Below are positions 22,724 through 32,109 of a stretch of DNA of 40,478 nucleotides, one piece after another. This DNA comes from Brevinema andersonii (lineage in GTDB: Bacteria; Spirochaetota; DYKD01). The stretch lies in the NCBI GenBank assembly GCA_020722765.1, contig DYKD01000025.1:1-40478 (forward strand). The letters are read 5' to 3'. The notes under the pieces were generated by a model that worked only from the letters and a program-made list of their open reading frames with translations, did not search any database and had not been told where the DNA came from. The position numbers and the translations under genes are program-made. Position 1 is the first letter of the stretch, and each line of letters opens with the position of its first letter.

Positions 22724-23651
22724 TTGGATTGTTCATCTTGGCCTCCAATATGGTGCTGTGAAAGCGATTCCCCATCGCTTTCGTGATGTGACCCTCTTCA
22801 TGCTGGGGGCCATCACTCCTGATATCGCTTCTGTTGTATATGTTGGATTGTTGGATGTGTTGAATGTCCAAAAACATTTTGATTTCATAATCTGGTATTT
22901 TCAACCTTTTCATACTCCTTTCATGTCTGTTCTCATAGGACTCATGATCGCCTTGTTTCTGAAAGGTCCTAAACCTGCTTATTTTTTCAGCTATTCTGCC
23001 GGAGCTATGCTTCATTTCGTTTTGGATAGCACTCAAAAACATATTGGGTTTCATATCCTTCTCGGATATCCATTTACATTCCAGGATCTGAATTTGAACC
23101 TGTTTTTTACTGACCATGTCATTTATTATATTTTTACATGGATTTCGCTTGGTATTCTTGTGACGATCCTGCTTTTTGAAAAAGAGAGGTCTCATGTAGA
23201 CATCCGTCATGTTTTTGACAGGACAGGGATGCCCTTTGGTTTTGTACTCTTAGCGCTGATTTTGGTTTTCCCGTTTTTTACAAAAGATGATTTTTTCAGG
23301 AATAATTATCATTACATCAACTTTTTTACAGATAAAGAGGATTTTACTGGGAAAAAAATCGCATTATGTGTGAGCGAGGTCGTTTCCACAGAACCTCTGA
23401 AAGTTTTTGAACTGAACAAGATATTGGAGCTTCATTATTCCGGATCGATTCGTTTAAAAAAAGGTGATTTTGTCTCTTTGGAAGGGATTTATAACGGCAA
23501 ATCCATAGATGTTGATTTTATTAGGATACATGGATCCTACAGGTTTAAACGCATTACATCAATCATAGGTTTGATATTCTTTATCCTGATCATCATCAAT
23601 GCAGAAACAGGAGTGTTCCAATGGCATGTGAGAACATCAATAAAAAACTGA
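22716..23651 (+). CDS. YdjM/DUF457-like integral membrane protein
   Basis: A 311-residue protein with about six membrane helices in its first 210 residues. MPNWIVHL, GAITPDIAS, FHTPFMSVLIG and AMLHFVLDSTQ carry the histidines and aspartates typical of the membrane-bound metal-dependent hydrolase-like family (YdjM, PF04307). The region after residue 215 is a soluble insert of about 70 residues, then a last helix. The family has no settled reaction. It may act on lipids or envelope intermediates, which would suit the Kdo genes downstream. It overlaps rsmD by 8 bp and is followed by a 56-bp gap. Confidence 0.65.
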   Translation: MPNWIVHLGLQYGAVKAIPHRFRDVTLFMLGAITPDIASVVYVGLLDVLNVQKHFDFIIWYFQPFHTPFMSVLIGLMIALFLKGPKPAYFFSYSAGAMLHFVLDSTQKHIGFHILLGYPFTFQDLNLNLFFTDHVIYYIFTWISLGILVTILLFEKERSHVDIRHVFDRTGMPFGFVLLALILVFPFFTKDDFFRNNYHYINFFTDKEDFTGKKIALCVSEVVSTEPLKVFELNKILELHYSGSIRLKKGDFVSLEGIYNGKSIDVDFIRIHGSYRFKRITSIIGLIFFILIIINAETGVFQWHVRTSIKN

Positions 23652-23707
23652 AAAAATGTAACTGTACTTATGAACCCTGTGTTTTTTTATGAGCAATAGG
23701 AAGTAAT

Positions 23708-24436
23708 GTGAAAATCATCGGAGTCATCCCAGCCAGGTTGCATTCAACAAGATTGCCAGGCAAAGTGCTTCTGGACATTGCAGGAAAGCCGCTTCTCTGG
23801 CATGTCTATCATTCAGCTTTGAAATCATCTTGTCTGGATTCCATTGTTGTTGCGGCAGACGATGAGAAAATTGTTTCAGTGATGGAGTCTTATCATATTC
23901 CATGTATGCTGACTTCCAAAAAACACAAGTCAGGAACAGAACGGGCAGGAGAAGTGGCTTTGAAAATGAAAGCTGATGCTTATATCAACATACAAGGCGA
24001 TGAACCTATGATTGCCGCTTCGAATATCGATATGATTGCCAGGAAATTTGAGACTGATAAACGGTTCCCTATTGTAACACTTAAAGTCAGGATACGATCA
24101 CAGAAGGATGTCCTTAATACTAATAACGTGAAGGTCGTAACGGATAGGGAAGGCCGCGCGCTTTATTTTTCACGTTCAGTCATACCATATGATAGGGACA
24201 AATCTGAGAATGTCAGATATTTCAAGCATCTTGGGATATACGGTTACACCAGACAGGCATTACTGAAGATCGTACGACTGGCACAGACAGATTTGGAAAT
24301 TTCTGAAAAACTTGAACAATTAAGGTTTATGGAACATGGATTCCCGATTTCTGTGCTTGAAACCAAGAAAGGTTCTATTGGAGTAGATACAGCGGAAGAC
24401 CTTGAACATGTACGAAAAATGATGATAAGGAAGTGA
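23708..24436 (+). CDS. kdsB: CMP-Kdo synthetase (3-deoxy-manno-octulosonate cytidylyltransferase)
   Basis: Activates Kdo with CTP for lipid A-core synthesis. IPARLHSTRLPGKVLLDI near residue 6 is the nucleotide-binding signature. SGTERAGEV, NIQGDEPMI near 95 and YFSRSVIPYDR near 155 are the other KdsB motifs. The 242-residue length is normal. It starts at GTG 23708, behind AGGAAG, because no in-frame ATG keeps the binding motif. The first of three Kdo genes, 6 bp from kdsA. Confidence 0.94.
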   Translation: MKIIGVIPARLHSTRLPGKVLLDIAGKPLLWHVYHSALKSSCLDSIVVAADDEKIVSVMESYHIPCMLTSKKHKSGTERAGEVALKMKADAYINIQGDEPMIAASNIDMIARKFETDKRFPIVTLKVRIRSQKDVLNTNNVKVVTDREGRALYFSRSVIPYDRDKSENVRYFKHLGIYGYTRQALLKIVRLAQTDLEISEKLEQLRFMEHGFPISVLETKKGSIGVDTAEDLEHVRKMMIRK

Positions 24437-24442
24437 TCTGGT

Positions 24443-25276
24443 ATGGGACAGCAAATCATTAAGTTGGATCAAAATGAAATTTCTAACAATAGACCGCTTA
24501 TGCTTATTGCAGGACCGTGTGTCATTGAAAGCGAGGCTCTTGTTCGTTCTGTTGCACAGGAATTAAAGAGAATTACGGGAACACTGGGCATTCCCCTGGT
24601 TTTTAAGGCTTCTTTTGACAAGGCGAATCGGACTTCAGTTCACTCATTCAGGGGCCCTGGTTTGGATGAAGGACTTCGGATCCTCGCAGCAGTAAAGAGG
24701 GATTTTTCTCTGCCCATCCTTACTGATGTCCATGTTCCTGATCAGGTAGGGAAAGTCTCCGAAGTTGCAGATATCATCCAGGTTCCGGCTTTTCTGGTCA
24801 GGCAAACAGACCTGCTTGTTGAATGCGCCCAGTCAAAACGTATCGTTAATCTGAAGAAAGCCCAATTTCTTTCACCAGAGGAGATGCGGTTTGCCATAGA
24901 AAAAATAGAGTTTTTTGGGAATAAGAATATACTATTAACTGAAAGAGGTACTTTTTTCGGTTATCATAATCTTGTTGTTGATCTTCGTTCCTTGGAGATT
25001 ATGAAAGCAATGGGGTATCCTGTCGTTTTTGATGCAACACATAGTGTCCAAAGTCCAGGTGCTGGAGGTGACAAGACATCCGGTCAAAGGGAGTTTATTC
25101 CCGTATTGACAAGAGGTGCTGTTGCGTCAGGGATTGCTGGACTATTCATGGAGGTGCATCCAGAACCGGAAAAAGGATTAAGCGATGCGGCAAACATGTT
25201 CCCTCTTAATGAGTTGGAAAATTTCTTGAAAAAGATAATGCGGATTGATGGAGTCGTGAAACAAGATGAAGAATAA
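24443..25276 (+). CDS. kdsA: Kdo-8-phosphate synthase
   Basis: Condenses arabinose-5-phosphate and phosphoenolpyruvate. Signatures are AGPCVIES near residue 24, KASFDKANRTS near 55, TDVHVPDQ and FDATHSVQSPGA. The cysteine in AGPCVIES marks the metal-dependent class (as in Aquifex), where the enterobacterial enzyme has Asn. Length, 277 residues, is normal. It overlaps kdsD by 11 bp. Confidence 0.95.
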   Translation: MGQQIIKLDQNEISNNRPLMLIAGPCVIESEALVRSVAQELKRITGTLGIPLVFKASFDKANRTSVHSFRGPGLDEGLRILAAVKRDFSLPILTDVHVPDQVGKVSEVADIIQVPAFLVRQTDLLVECAQSKRIVNLKKAQFLSPEEMRFAIEKIEFFGNKNILLTERGTFFGYHNLVVDLRSLEIMKAMGYPVVFDATHSVQSPGAGGDKTSGQREFIPVLTRGAVASGIAGLFMEVHPEPEKGLSDAANMFPLNELENFLKKIMRIDGVVKQDEE

Positions 25277-26234
25277 GGTTGCAAAAGACATAAAAGAAGC
25301 CATCAGCAAAGAGCGTTTAGCGCTCTCTGAACTTGAAAGTATCATTACAGACCAGCATGTAAGATTTGTGAAGATGGCTCAGGATTGTCATGGCAGAATC
25401 ATTTTTACAGGCATTGGGAAATCAGGAATCATTGGAAAAAAACTCGCAGCCACTTTTTCTAGTACTGGGACATCGGCTTTCTTTCTGGATCCGACATCAG
25501 GCATTCATGGTGACCTTGGAGCTCTTGGGAAGGGTGATGTTGTTGTTGCCTTGTCCAAAAGTGGGAATACTGAAGAAGTCCTGAGGATTATTCCCTATAT
25601 AAAACGGTTGGGAATCAAACTTGTAGCGATGACCGAACATCCTGGTTCTGAATTAGGGAAGCATAGTGACCTTGTTCTCCGCATTCCTGCTATGGCTGAA
25701 GCATGTCCTTTCAATCTGGCACCAACCATAAGCACGACTCTTCAACTTGTGTTGGGTGATGCCCTTGCCATAGCTTTGCTGAAAGCCAAGGGGTTTTCAA
25801 AAAATGATTTCGCGCTTCTCCATCCTGGTGGAAGTCTAGGCAGGCAGTTGATGAAAGTTTCTGAGGTCATGCGCACAGGGAAAGACCTTTCTGTGGTTGA
25901 TGAGGATTCGACCATGGACGTGATCCTGAATTCTATCATTAGCGGGAGAGCCGGTGTCGCGATCATTGTTAATAAGAAAAAAAAGCTGACAGGTATTATT
26001 GTTGACGGTGATCTCAAACGGATCTTGGTAGATCATCGTAAAGAGGATTTCTTCAAAATCAAAGCAAGGGATGTCATGACTCGCCATCCAAAAGTCATTA
26101 CAAAGGACAGTCTGGTTGTTGAGGCTTTGTCTATTATGCAGGGCCGTATTACCTCCCTTGTTGTTATTGATAAAGGACATAAACCTGTTGGACTCATCCA
26201 TCTACATGATATACTCCAGAAAGGTTTTATCTGA
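25266..26234 (+). CDS. kdsD: Arabinose-5-phosphate isomerase
   Basis: Supplies arabinose-5-phosphate to KdsA from ribulose-5-phosphate. The N-terminal SIS domain (TGIGKSGIIGKKLAATF, VVALSKSGNTEEVL, HGDLGAL and a conserved HPGG) is followed by two CBS domains (about residues 200-320: VMRTGKDLSVV, VMTRHPKVI). The 322-residue length is typical. CBS domains suggest allosteric control by a nucleotide or sugar nucleotide. Overlaps kdsA by 11 bp and lptC by one base. Confidence 0.93.
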   Translation: MKNKVAKDIKEAISKERLALSELESIITDQHVRFVKMAQDCHGRIIFTGIGKSGIIGKKLAATFSSTGTSAFFLDPTSGIHGDLGALGKGDVVVALSKSGNTEEVLRIIPYIKRLGIKLVAMTEHPGSELGKHSDLVLRIPAMAEACPFNLAPTISTTLQLVLGDALAIALLKAKGFSKNDFALLHPGGSLGRQLMKVSEVMRTGKDLSVVDEDSTMDVILNSIISGRAGVAIIVNKKKKLTGIIVDGDLKRILVDHRKEDFFKIKARDVMTRHPKVITKDSLVVEALSIMQGRITSLVVIDKGHKPVGLIHLHDILQKGFI

Positions 26235-26761
26235 TGAAACATATCATTCTAATGACATTTTTGTCTGTGTTTTTTTTGGTTTCCTGTGGCAAAAAGGAGT
26301 TTATTCCGTTCTTGGATTTTGAAGGGGAGCCTGATCTCATATTGACAGATTTTATTTATACATCCTCGGTTCTCACAAACAAGATATGGGAGATCAAATG
26401 TGATGAGGCTGAGAAATATGAGGATAAGAAGCTGTTCCTTTTTAAGACCATTGAGCTTAAGATGTTTGAGGATAACAAGGTCAATTCCGTTTTAAATGCC
26501 AAGTATGCGATTGTGAATTATACAGGTAAGAATGTTACAGCCCAAAGCAATGTGGTTTTAGTCACTTCTGATCGAAGCCGTCTCTATACGACAACTTTGA
26601 CTTGGGATGATAGTAGGAAAATCCTTAGGACGGATGATTTTGTAAGAATTGTCAGGACGAACGGGGATGTCATTACAGGCTACGGCCTTGAAATGGATCA
26701 GAATGCCCAGGAAATTGTCATAAAAAACCGTGTAAGAGGTAAGTTTAAGAAAGATGAATAA
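26234..26761 (+). CDS. lptC: LptC-like LPS export lipoprotein
   Basis: A 175-residue protein of the LptC/YrbK fold that would pass LPS from LptBFG to LptA. Unusually it starts with a lipoprotein signal (LMTFLSVFFLVSCGKK, cysteine near residue 18) in place of the common single transmembrane anchor. The mature part is a beta-jellyroll-like repeat (TIELKMFEDNKVNSVLNAKYAI). Assignment rests on fold pattern and the kdsD-lptC-lptA-lptB order more than on sequence motifs. Overlaps kdsD (TGATGA) and lptA by 8 bp. Confidence 0.82.
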   Translation: MKHIILMTFLSVFFLVSCGKKEFIPFLDFEGEPDLILTDFIYTSSVLTNKIWEIKCDEAEKYEDKKLFLFKTIELKMFEDNKVNSVLNAKYAIVNYTGKNVTAQSNVVLVTSDRSRLYTTTLTWDDSRKILRTDDFVRIVRTNGDVITGYGLEMDQNAQEIVIKNRVRGKFKKDE

Positions 26762-27389
26762 ACTCTTTTTGGGGGCATCCCTTTTATGCCTTCTTATGAC
26801 AGAATCAGCCAGCTGGTCAGAAATAATGAATTTCAAGGCTCATACTGTAAAATATAAGATGGGCTCTCCCAAACAGGTTACATGCATTGGCAATGCGGTA
26901 ATTTCAAACGAGAAAAACCTGATGAAAGCAAACCGTATTGTTATTGCTGGCTTAGATTTAGATGAGGCAAAAATGTTCGGAAAAGTCACTGTAGCTGATT
27001 ATAAATCAGATATGGTTCTGACATCGGAATATATTGAATTTTTCCAGAAAAAGGATTATATTCGTGCTTTAAACAAGCCGATTCTTGTCATGGGAAGCTT
27101 GGTCATCAGTTCTGAGGTTATGGAGCGATTTTTGGACAAGGAGATATCACTCATCCAGGGAAAGAGCGTCATTTCACGTTCCAATGTGACAGTACATTGC
27201 AGATCCGGTATTTTTGATGAAAAGCGAAAGTCTGTTGACCTTAGGGGAGACCCCAAGATTTTTGTCAAACATCAGGAAGACGAGGATGCTTTTGATGATT
27301 TTTCATGTGGACGTATAGTGCTTTATAATACAAACAATACGGTTGTACTTAGCCGTGATGTTAAAGGTCGGATATATCTGAATGACTAG
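26754..27389 (+). CDS. lptA: LptA/OstA-like periplasmic LPS transport protein
   Basis: A 211-residue protein with a signal peptide (FLGASLLCLLMTESASWS) and a repeated beta-strand pattern typical of the OstA domain (GNAVISNEKNLMKANRIVI, GKVTVADYKSDMVLTSEYIEF, KSVISRSNVTVHCRSG). It is expected to polymerise as the periplasmic bridge for LPS. Overlaps lptC by 8 bp and lptB by 8 bp, so expression is coupled to the exporter ATPase. lptF and lptG are not in the window. Confidence 0.82.
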   Translation: MNKLFLGASLLCLLMTESASWSEIMNFKAHTVKYKMGSPKQVTCIGNAVISNEKNLMKANRIVIAGLDLDEAKMFGKVTVADYKSDMVLTSEYIEFFQKKDYIRALNKPILVMGSLVISSEVMERFLDKEISLIQGKSVISRSNVTVHCRSGIFDEKRKSVDLRGDPKIFVKHQEDEDAFDDFSCGRIVLYNTNNTVVLSRDVKGRIYLND

Positions 27390-28113
27390 TGGAATTCGAT
27401 TGAATATAGAGAGTCTTAAGAAAGTCTATGGAAAGAAGACAGTTGTCCAAGATATAAGTTTGGACATTGGCCAAGGCGAGGTTGTTGGGCTTCTTGGACC
27501 TAATGGGGCTGGCAAGACTACCACTTTTTATATGATTGTCGGGGTTATCAAACCCAATGGTGGTAAAATAACATTATGGGACCAGGTCTTGAACGAGATG
27601 CCTATGTATAAAAGAGCACGGTTGGGTATAACATATCTGCCACAAGAATCATCTGTTTTCAAGAGAATGACAGTGGAAGAGAATATCAGTGCAGTATTGG
27701 AGCTGAAGGGTTTTTCAAAAAAGGAGACGCAGGAAAGGACAGAAAAAGTCCTTCATGAATTATCCATCACTCATATCAGGAAAAACCAGGGATTCTACCT
27801 TTCAGGTGGTGAAAGGCGACGCACTGAAATCGCCAGAGCCCTTTGTCTTGAACCGAAGTTCCTTCTGCTTGATGAACCTTTTGCAGGGATCGATCCTATT
27901 GCGGTTATGGATATACAGAATATCATTCGTCAGTTGAAGGAAAAGAACATCGGAGTGCTTATCACGGATCATAATGTCCGGGAGACCCTTTCCATAACCG
28001 ACAAGTCTTATATCATCTATCAAGGGAAAATCCTATTCTCAGGAACATCCGAACAGCTGATCAACGATGAAAATGCACGACGGGTTTACCTGGGGGAGAA
28101 CTTTAAGATCTGA
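27382..28113 (+). CDS. lptB: LPS export ABC transporter ATPase
   Basis: ATPase of the LptBFG extractor. Walker A is GLLGPNGAGKTTTFYMIVG near residue 35, the Q-loop TYLPQESSVFKRMTVEEN, the signature LSGGERRRTEIARAL and Walker B FLLLDEPFAGIDPIAV, with the switch histidine in LITDHNVRE. The LSGGERRR variant and the DHNVRETL stretch are characteristic of LptB among ABC ATPases. Overlaps rpoN by one base (TGATGA). Confidence 0.95.
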   Translation: MTSGIRLNIESLKKVYGKKTVVQDISLDIGQGEVVGLLGPNGAGKTTTFYMIVGVIKPNGGKITLWDQVLNEMPMYKRARLGITYLPQESSVFKRMTVEENISAVLELKGFSKKETQERTEKVLHELSITHIRKNQGFYLSGGERRRTEIARALCLEPKFLLLDEPFAGIDPIAVMDIQNIIRQLKEKNIGVLITDHNVRETLSITDKSYIIYQGKILFSGTSEQLINDENARRVYLGENFKI

Positions 28114-29477
28114 TGAAACTAGAAGTAAACATAGCGCAGAAGCTTATACTTACACCACAGCTTCGAGCGGCCATAGAGATTTTGCAGATGTCTGCTTTGG
28201 AACTGAAACAGAAAGTACAATCTGAACTCCAGGACAATCCTTTTTTGGAAGAGGATGCAGAAGCGACTCATGATGATGATGCGGATATGATTGTCGCAAA
28301 AGAGACACCTGCGCAGGATGTGATGGAAACCCGTTTTGAAGATTCGAGTGACACAGGCTATGTGAGGCGTTCAAACAACGCTTCGAATTCAGATTTTTTA
28401 GAAGGAGTCCTCGCCAGACCCAAGACATTGAAAGATGAATTGCTTTGGCAACTCAGGTTGACACTCTCCGATGACCGCCAAATTGCCATTGGTGAAATGA
28501 TCATTGGGAACATCAATGATGACGGTTTTCTTGCAGTCTCACTTGAAGAACTCTCTGACTATATGAAGATTCCTGTTAATGACGTAAAAACAGTCCTGGA
28601 TGTGATACAGACATTTGAGCCGTATGGTGTTGCTGCCGCAGATCTTAAGGAATCTCTCCTTATCCAGTTAAGGTATAAGAAAATCCCTGATCCTTGGGCT
28701 TCCCGCATAATTGAGAATTATTTCGACCTTCTCACTTCCAGGCGGACTACACAAATCGCAAGAAACCTGGGTGTTTCTGAAAAAGTAGTAGAGGCTTCGC
28801 TTGCAGTGATTGCTTCACTTAACCCAAGACCAGGACAGGAATATGAGAGCAGGGAGACAACTTATGTGGTTCCTGATGTGATTGTCAAGAAGATTGGGGA
28901 GAAGTTTCTGACAATCATCAATGATCCATGGATACCAAAAGTCAATATCAGTGATTTTTATGGCAATCTGATGAGACAGACGAGCCAAAAGGATCCTGCA
29001 CAGAAATTCATGGAAGACAGGTATCTTTCTGCGTTATGGCTCATCCGCAGTATTGAACAGCGCAGACAGACCATTTACAAGGTCGTGAACAGTCTGGTAA
29101 GGTTTCAGGAACTTTTTTTTAAAAATGGGATTAAGTCGATTGCGCCACTCACACTGAAAAGTATTGCTGATGACATTGAAATGCATGAGTCTACAATTTC
29201 CAGGGTTACCCAGAACAAGTATATCCAGACTCCTTGGGGTATTTTCGAAATGAAATATCTCTTTTCCAGTAAGTTGAAGAATGATTCAGGTATTGATTTT
29301 TCGTCGCGTTCTGTGAAGGAAATTATCAAGGATATTATTGAAAATGAGGACAGCGCTCTTAGTGATGCTGAACTTGTAGGACAGCTCACAAAGATGGGAG
29401 TCCAGATATCCAGACGAACTGTAACAAAATATAGGAAGAACTTGAGGATCCTTCCATCATATCTCAGAAAAAAATAA
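28113..29477 (+). CDS. rpoN: RNA polymerase sigma-54 factor
   Basis: Alternative sigma factor recognising -24/-12 promoters with enhancer-dependent activators. Region I is QKLILTPQLRAAIEILQMSALEL. An acidic region II follows (ATHDDDADM). The helix-turn-helix SIADDIEMHESTISRVTQNK lies near residue 365, and the RpoN box RRTVTKYRKNLRIL is at the C-terminus. At 454 residues it is of normal length. The lptB-rpoN-hpf order is widely conserved in Gram-negative bacteria. I found no clear -24/-12 site in this window. Confidence 0.95.
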   Translation: MKLEVNIAQKLILTPQLRAAIEILQMSALELKQKVQSELQDNPFLEEDAEATHDDDADMIVAKETPAQDVMETRFEDSSDTGYVRRSNNASNSDFLEGVLARPKTLKDELLWQLRLTLSDDRQIAIGEMIIGNINDDGFLAVSLEELSDYMKIPVNDVKTVLDVIQTFEPYGVAAADLKESLLIQLRYKKIPDPWASRIIENYFDLLTSRRTTQIARNLGVSEKVVEASLAVIASLNPRPGQEYESRETTYVVPDVIVKKIGEKFLTIINDPWIPKVNISDFYGNLMRQTSQKDPAQKFMEDRYLSALWLIRSIEQRRQTIYKVVNSLVRFQELFFKNGIKSIAPLTLKSIADDIEMHESTISRVTQNKYIQTPWGIFEMKYLFSSKLKNDSGIDFSSRSVKEIIKDIIENEDSALSDAELVGQLTKMGVQISRRTVTKYRKNLRILPSYLRKK

Positions 29478-29498
29478 TACACTCGAAAGGAGTTTTTC

Positions 29499-30275
29499 AT
29501 GAACATCAATTATCATGCAGTTAATTTCAAGCTTACGGAACCGCTGAAGAACCATGTTGTAACAAGGCTGGAACATGCAACCAGGGTGTTTCATAAGGTT
29601 GAGGGTGTGAATGTCTATCTTAAGGTTGAAAAAAATGTCTGTACTTCGGAAATCATCTTACAGGCAGATGGTATGAATCTCTATATGACAGAGACGGATG
29701 CAGATATGTACAGATGTGTTGACTTGATGCTAGGACGTCTTATTGCCCAGGCGCATAAGTCCAAAGAACGGCAGAAAGCCCATAAGTCCAAGGCTACAGA
29801 GCACCATCATCATGTCGTATTGACAAGGAATTTCAAGAGTAAGGACGATATTGAGGAAGATGTTGAAGTGTTTAGCAATAAGCCTCTTTCACGGATGGAA
29901 GCCTATCTTGAATTGAGGGTCTCGAAAAACAATATTCTTGTATTTAAAGACGTAAAGGATTTTTCTTTTAATATCATGTTGCTTGAACAAGGGACCTGTT
30001 TTCTTATCCGCAAAGATGAGCCTTTCTTCAAGTTCTTTTCCAAGTTTATGTCCTCAGGGCTTGTACAATATACCTTGGAATTGAGAAAAGAAGATATAGT
30101 TGTGACTTCCAAAAAGAAGTATGTCATCAGTGAATTAAAGCAACAGGATGCTGTCAAAGAGCTCTCCAAGAATGATTTTTGCATATATCAGGATTCACTC
30201 ACAAGGAATTTGAATGTGCTTTTCAAGTATGGTAAGAATAAGATCGGTCTAGTGGAGAATTTAGCGCTACAATGA
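29499..30275 (+). CDS. hpf: Long-type hibernation promoting factor with doubled C-terminal domain
   Basis: Ribosome hibernation factor. The N-terminal HPF/RaiA domain (residues 1-100) reads INYHAVNFKLTEPLKNHV and ADMYRCVDLMLGRLIAQ. Long HPFs have one C-terminal dimerisation domain of about 55 residues. Here two related segments can be seen: residues about 125-175 (NKPLSRMEAYLEL, ILVFKDVKDFSFNI) and about 207-255 (KKYVISELKQQDAVKEL, CIYQDSLTRNLNVLF, KIGLVEN). The total of 258 residues is about 70 longer than usual. Good SD (AAAGGAG) upstream. It overlaps hprK by 4 bp. Confidence 0.85.
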   Translation: MNINYHAVNFKLTEPLKNHVVTRLEHATRVFHKVEGVNVYLKVEKNVCTSEIILQADGMNLYMTETDADMYRCVDLMLGRLIAQAHKSKERQKAHKSKATEHHHHVVLTRNFKSKDDIEEDVEVFSNKPLSRMEAYLELRVSKNNILVFKDVKDFSFNIMLLEQGTCFLIRKDEPFFKFFSKFMSSGLVQYTLELRKEDIVVTSKKKYVISELKQQDAVKELSKNDFCIYQDSLTRNLNVLFKYGKNKIGLVENLALQ

Positions 30276-31228
30276 GACCTCAATTGATTGTAAAAGATAT
30301 TTTTGATGCGAACTATAAGAAATCAGACTACATGAAACTCGATTTTCTTACAGGTAAAATCGGGTTCGACCGCAAAGTGATGCAGCTTGATTTGAACCGT
30401 CCGGGTTTGGCTTTGAGCGGTCATTATAAGAATTTTGGGAGTGAACGTATCCAGATTTTCGGAAAAGGGGAGTGCGCTTTCCTTTCGTCCTTGTCCCAAA
30501 AGGCTCTTAAGACAACATTGGATAAGATTTTCAACTATAGAATGAATCTTTGCATATTCACACATGGCATCAAGCCCCCTGCATATTTCATTCAGCAAGC
30601 CAAAAAGGTAGGAACTCCAGTTGCGGTTTCCAGACATGCGACATCAGCTTTCATCATCCTTTTAAGTGAATTATTGGAACATTGGTTGGCTCCCATGCTG
30701 AATACTCATGGTGTTCTTCTTGAAGTTTTTGGTGTTGGTGTTTTTATCACAGGTCAGAGCGGGATAGGGAAAAGTGAGACAGCTCTGGAATTGGTCAAGA
30801 GAGGCCATCGTTTTGTAGCAGATGATGTTGTCAATATAAGGAAAGTCATGGGGACGACACTTATAGGGACAAGCCATGAACTGTTGAAACATAAAATGGA
30901 AATTCGAGGTATGGGCATTGTGGATATTGAAAGGGTTTTCGGTATAGGTTCCATCAAGCCGAGCAAACGGATTGATATTGCGATAAAACTGGCATCTTGG
31001 GATAAAGTGGCTGACTGTGACCGGTTAGGGATTCAAAGGAGCACATTTTCAATTTTGGGAATTAAGATCCCGTATATAGTGTTGCCAGTAAAGGCAGGTA
31101 GGAATATTCCTGTCATTATTGAGACAGCGACACTGGATATGGTTCTTAAGGAATCTGGATATAATGCATCACTTGAACTGACGCAACAAGTAAAGAAAAA
31201 TCTGAACAGGACAAAGGTATGTCTATGA
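30272..31228 (+). CDS. hprK: HPr kinase/phosphorylase
   Basis: Phosphorylates HPr on its regulatory serine and reverses the reaction. The N-terminal domain (residues 1-130) is followed by the kinase domain with Walker A GQSGIGKSETALELV near residue 158, then FVADDVV and the signature EIRGMGIVDIERVFG. Length, 318 residues, is typical. The regulated HPr is encoded about 2.4 kb downstream (33588) and has the matching serine, so the pair probably works together. Overlaps hpf by 4 bp and the EIIA gene by 10 bp. Confidence 0.94.
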   Translation: MRPQLIVKDIFDANYKKSDYMKLDFLTGKIGFDRKVMQLDLNRPGLALSGHYKNFGSERIQIFGKGECAFLSSLSQKALKTTLDKIFNYRMNLCIFTHGIKPPAYFIQQAKKVGTPVAVSRHATSAFIILLSELLEHWLAPMLNTHGVLLEVFGVGVFITGQSGIGKSETALELVKRGHRFVADDVVNIRKVMGTTLIGTSHELLKHKMEIRGMGIVDIERVFGIGSIKPSKRIDIAIKLASWDKVADCDRLGIQRSTFSILGIKIPYIVLPVKAGRNIPVIIETATLDMVLKESGYNASLELTQQVKKNLNRTKVCL

Positions 31229-31614
31229 CAGGAATTATCATTGTGACTCATGGGAAACTGGCGTTGGAATTGGTTAACACAGCAAGCATGGTTTTTGGAA
31301 CTTTAGAAAAAGTGCATCCTGTATGTTTCACGTCTGACATGGAACTGGATGATCTTCAGGAAGAAGTCAAAAAAATATCTGCCAAGTATGTATCTGAGCC
31401 TCTCATATATATGACAGATATGTTTGGCGGCAGTGCATTTAATGTCGCTTCAATGATTATGAAAAAAGGGGTCGATTTGCTGTTGGCAGGAGCTAATATG
31501 CCTTTGCTGTTGGATATCCTGTTTGCCAGGGATGAACAAGATATTATTTCAATTAAGAATAATATTATTAATGATATGTCTAAATTTATCGTTATCTATG
31601 AGGGGGGTGCTTAG
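31219..31614 (+). CDS. PTS mannose-family EIIA component
   Basis: A 131-residue cytosolic phosphocarrier of the man (EIIA-Man) fold. The phosphorylated histidine is in IIVTHGKLA at residue 11, and the DMFGGSAFNVAS loop is the family hallmark. It would accept phosphate from HPr and pass it to EIIB (31615). Either ATG 31219 or the second ATG (31225) could be used. It starts within hprK, so it is coupled to it. A regulatory rather than transport role is possible. Confidence 0.9.
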   Translation: MSMTGIIIVTHGKLALELVNTASMVFGTLEKVHPVCFTSDMELDDLQEEVKKISAKYVSEPLIYMTDMFGGSAFNVASMIMKKGVDLLLAGANMPLLLDILFARDEQDIISIKNNIINDMSKFIVIYEGGA

Positions 31615-32109
31615 TTGTCTACTAAGGTCTTCAGGATAGATGATCGTCTCGTGCATGGGCAGGTGATTGTTGGATGGGTTCAACGACTCAGGCTCAATTG
31701 TATTGTTGTTGCAAACGATGAGGCTGTCTGTGATTTGCAGAAAAAAAGCATCTGGAAACTCGCATTGCCTATTGAAGGGTTTCATTTTTTTTGTTGGTCA
31801 CTTGCTGAAACTGTAGAAAAACTGAATAAAGGTGAGTTGGAACAATATAAATATGTCTTGTTAGTGGATTCAGTTCGTGATGCCCATAGACTGATTAGTT
31901 TAGGTTTGGATGTTCAGGAAATCAATATAGGAGGGTTGCACTTCAAAGAGTCAAAGAAGCAATACTCTGATTCGATTTTTTTGGATGATTCGGATATCAA
32001 CCTGTTGAAAGATCTGGTGTCTAAAGGGATCCATATCATTTCACAACCGTTGCCTAGTGATGCCAGGGTTGAAATCCAAAAGATTTTACCAAGGATGGAA
32101 ATGTCATGA
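31615..32109 (+). CDS. PTS mannose-family EIIB component
   Basis: A 164-residue phosphocarrier. FRIDDRLVHGQVIVGW carries the active histidine at residue 14, and EINIGGLHF with a final QPLPSDARVEIQKIL completes the family pattern. It starts at TTG directly after the EIIA stop (TAGTTG, no gap), so it depends on coupling. EIIA and EIIB are separate here, whereas in E. coli ManX they are fused. Overlaps the EIIC gene by 4 bp. Confidence 0.9.
   Translation: MSTKVFRIDDRLVHGQVIVGWVQRLRLNCIVVANDEAVCDLQKKSIWKLALPIEGFHFFCWSLAETVEKLNKGELEQYKYVLLVDSVRDAHRLISLGLDVQEINIGGLHFKESKKQYSDSIFLDDSDINLLKDLVSKGIHIISQPLPSDARVEIQKILPRMEMS

Noticed and set aside
28113-29477. Sigma-54 (-24/-12) promoters in the window
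   Set aside because: I looked for TGGCAC-N5-TTGC near gene starts and found no acceptable match.
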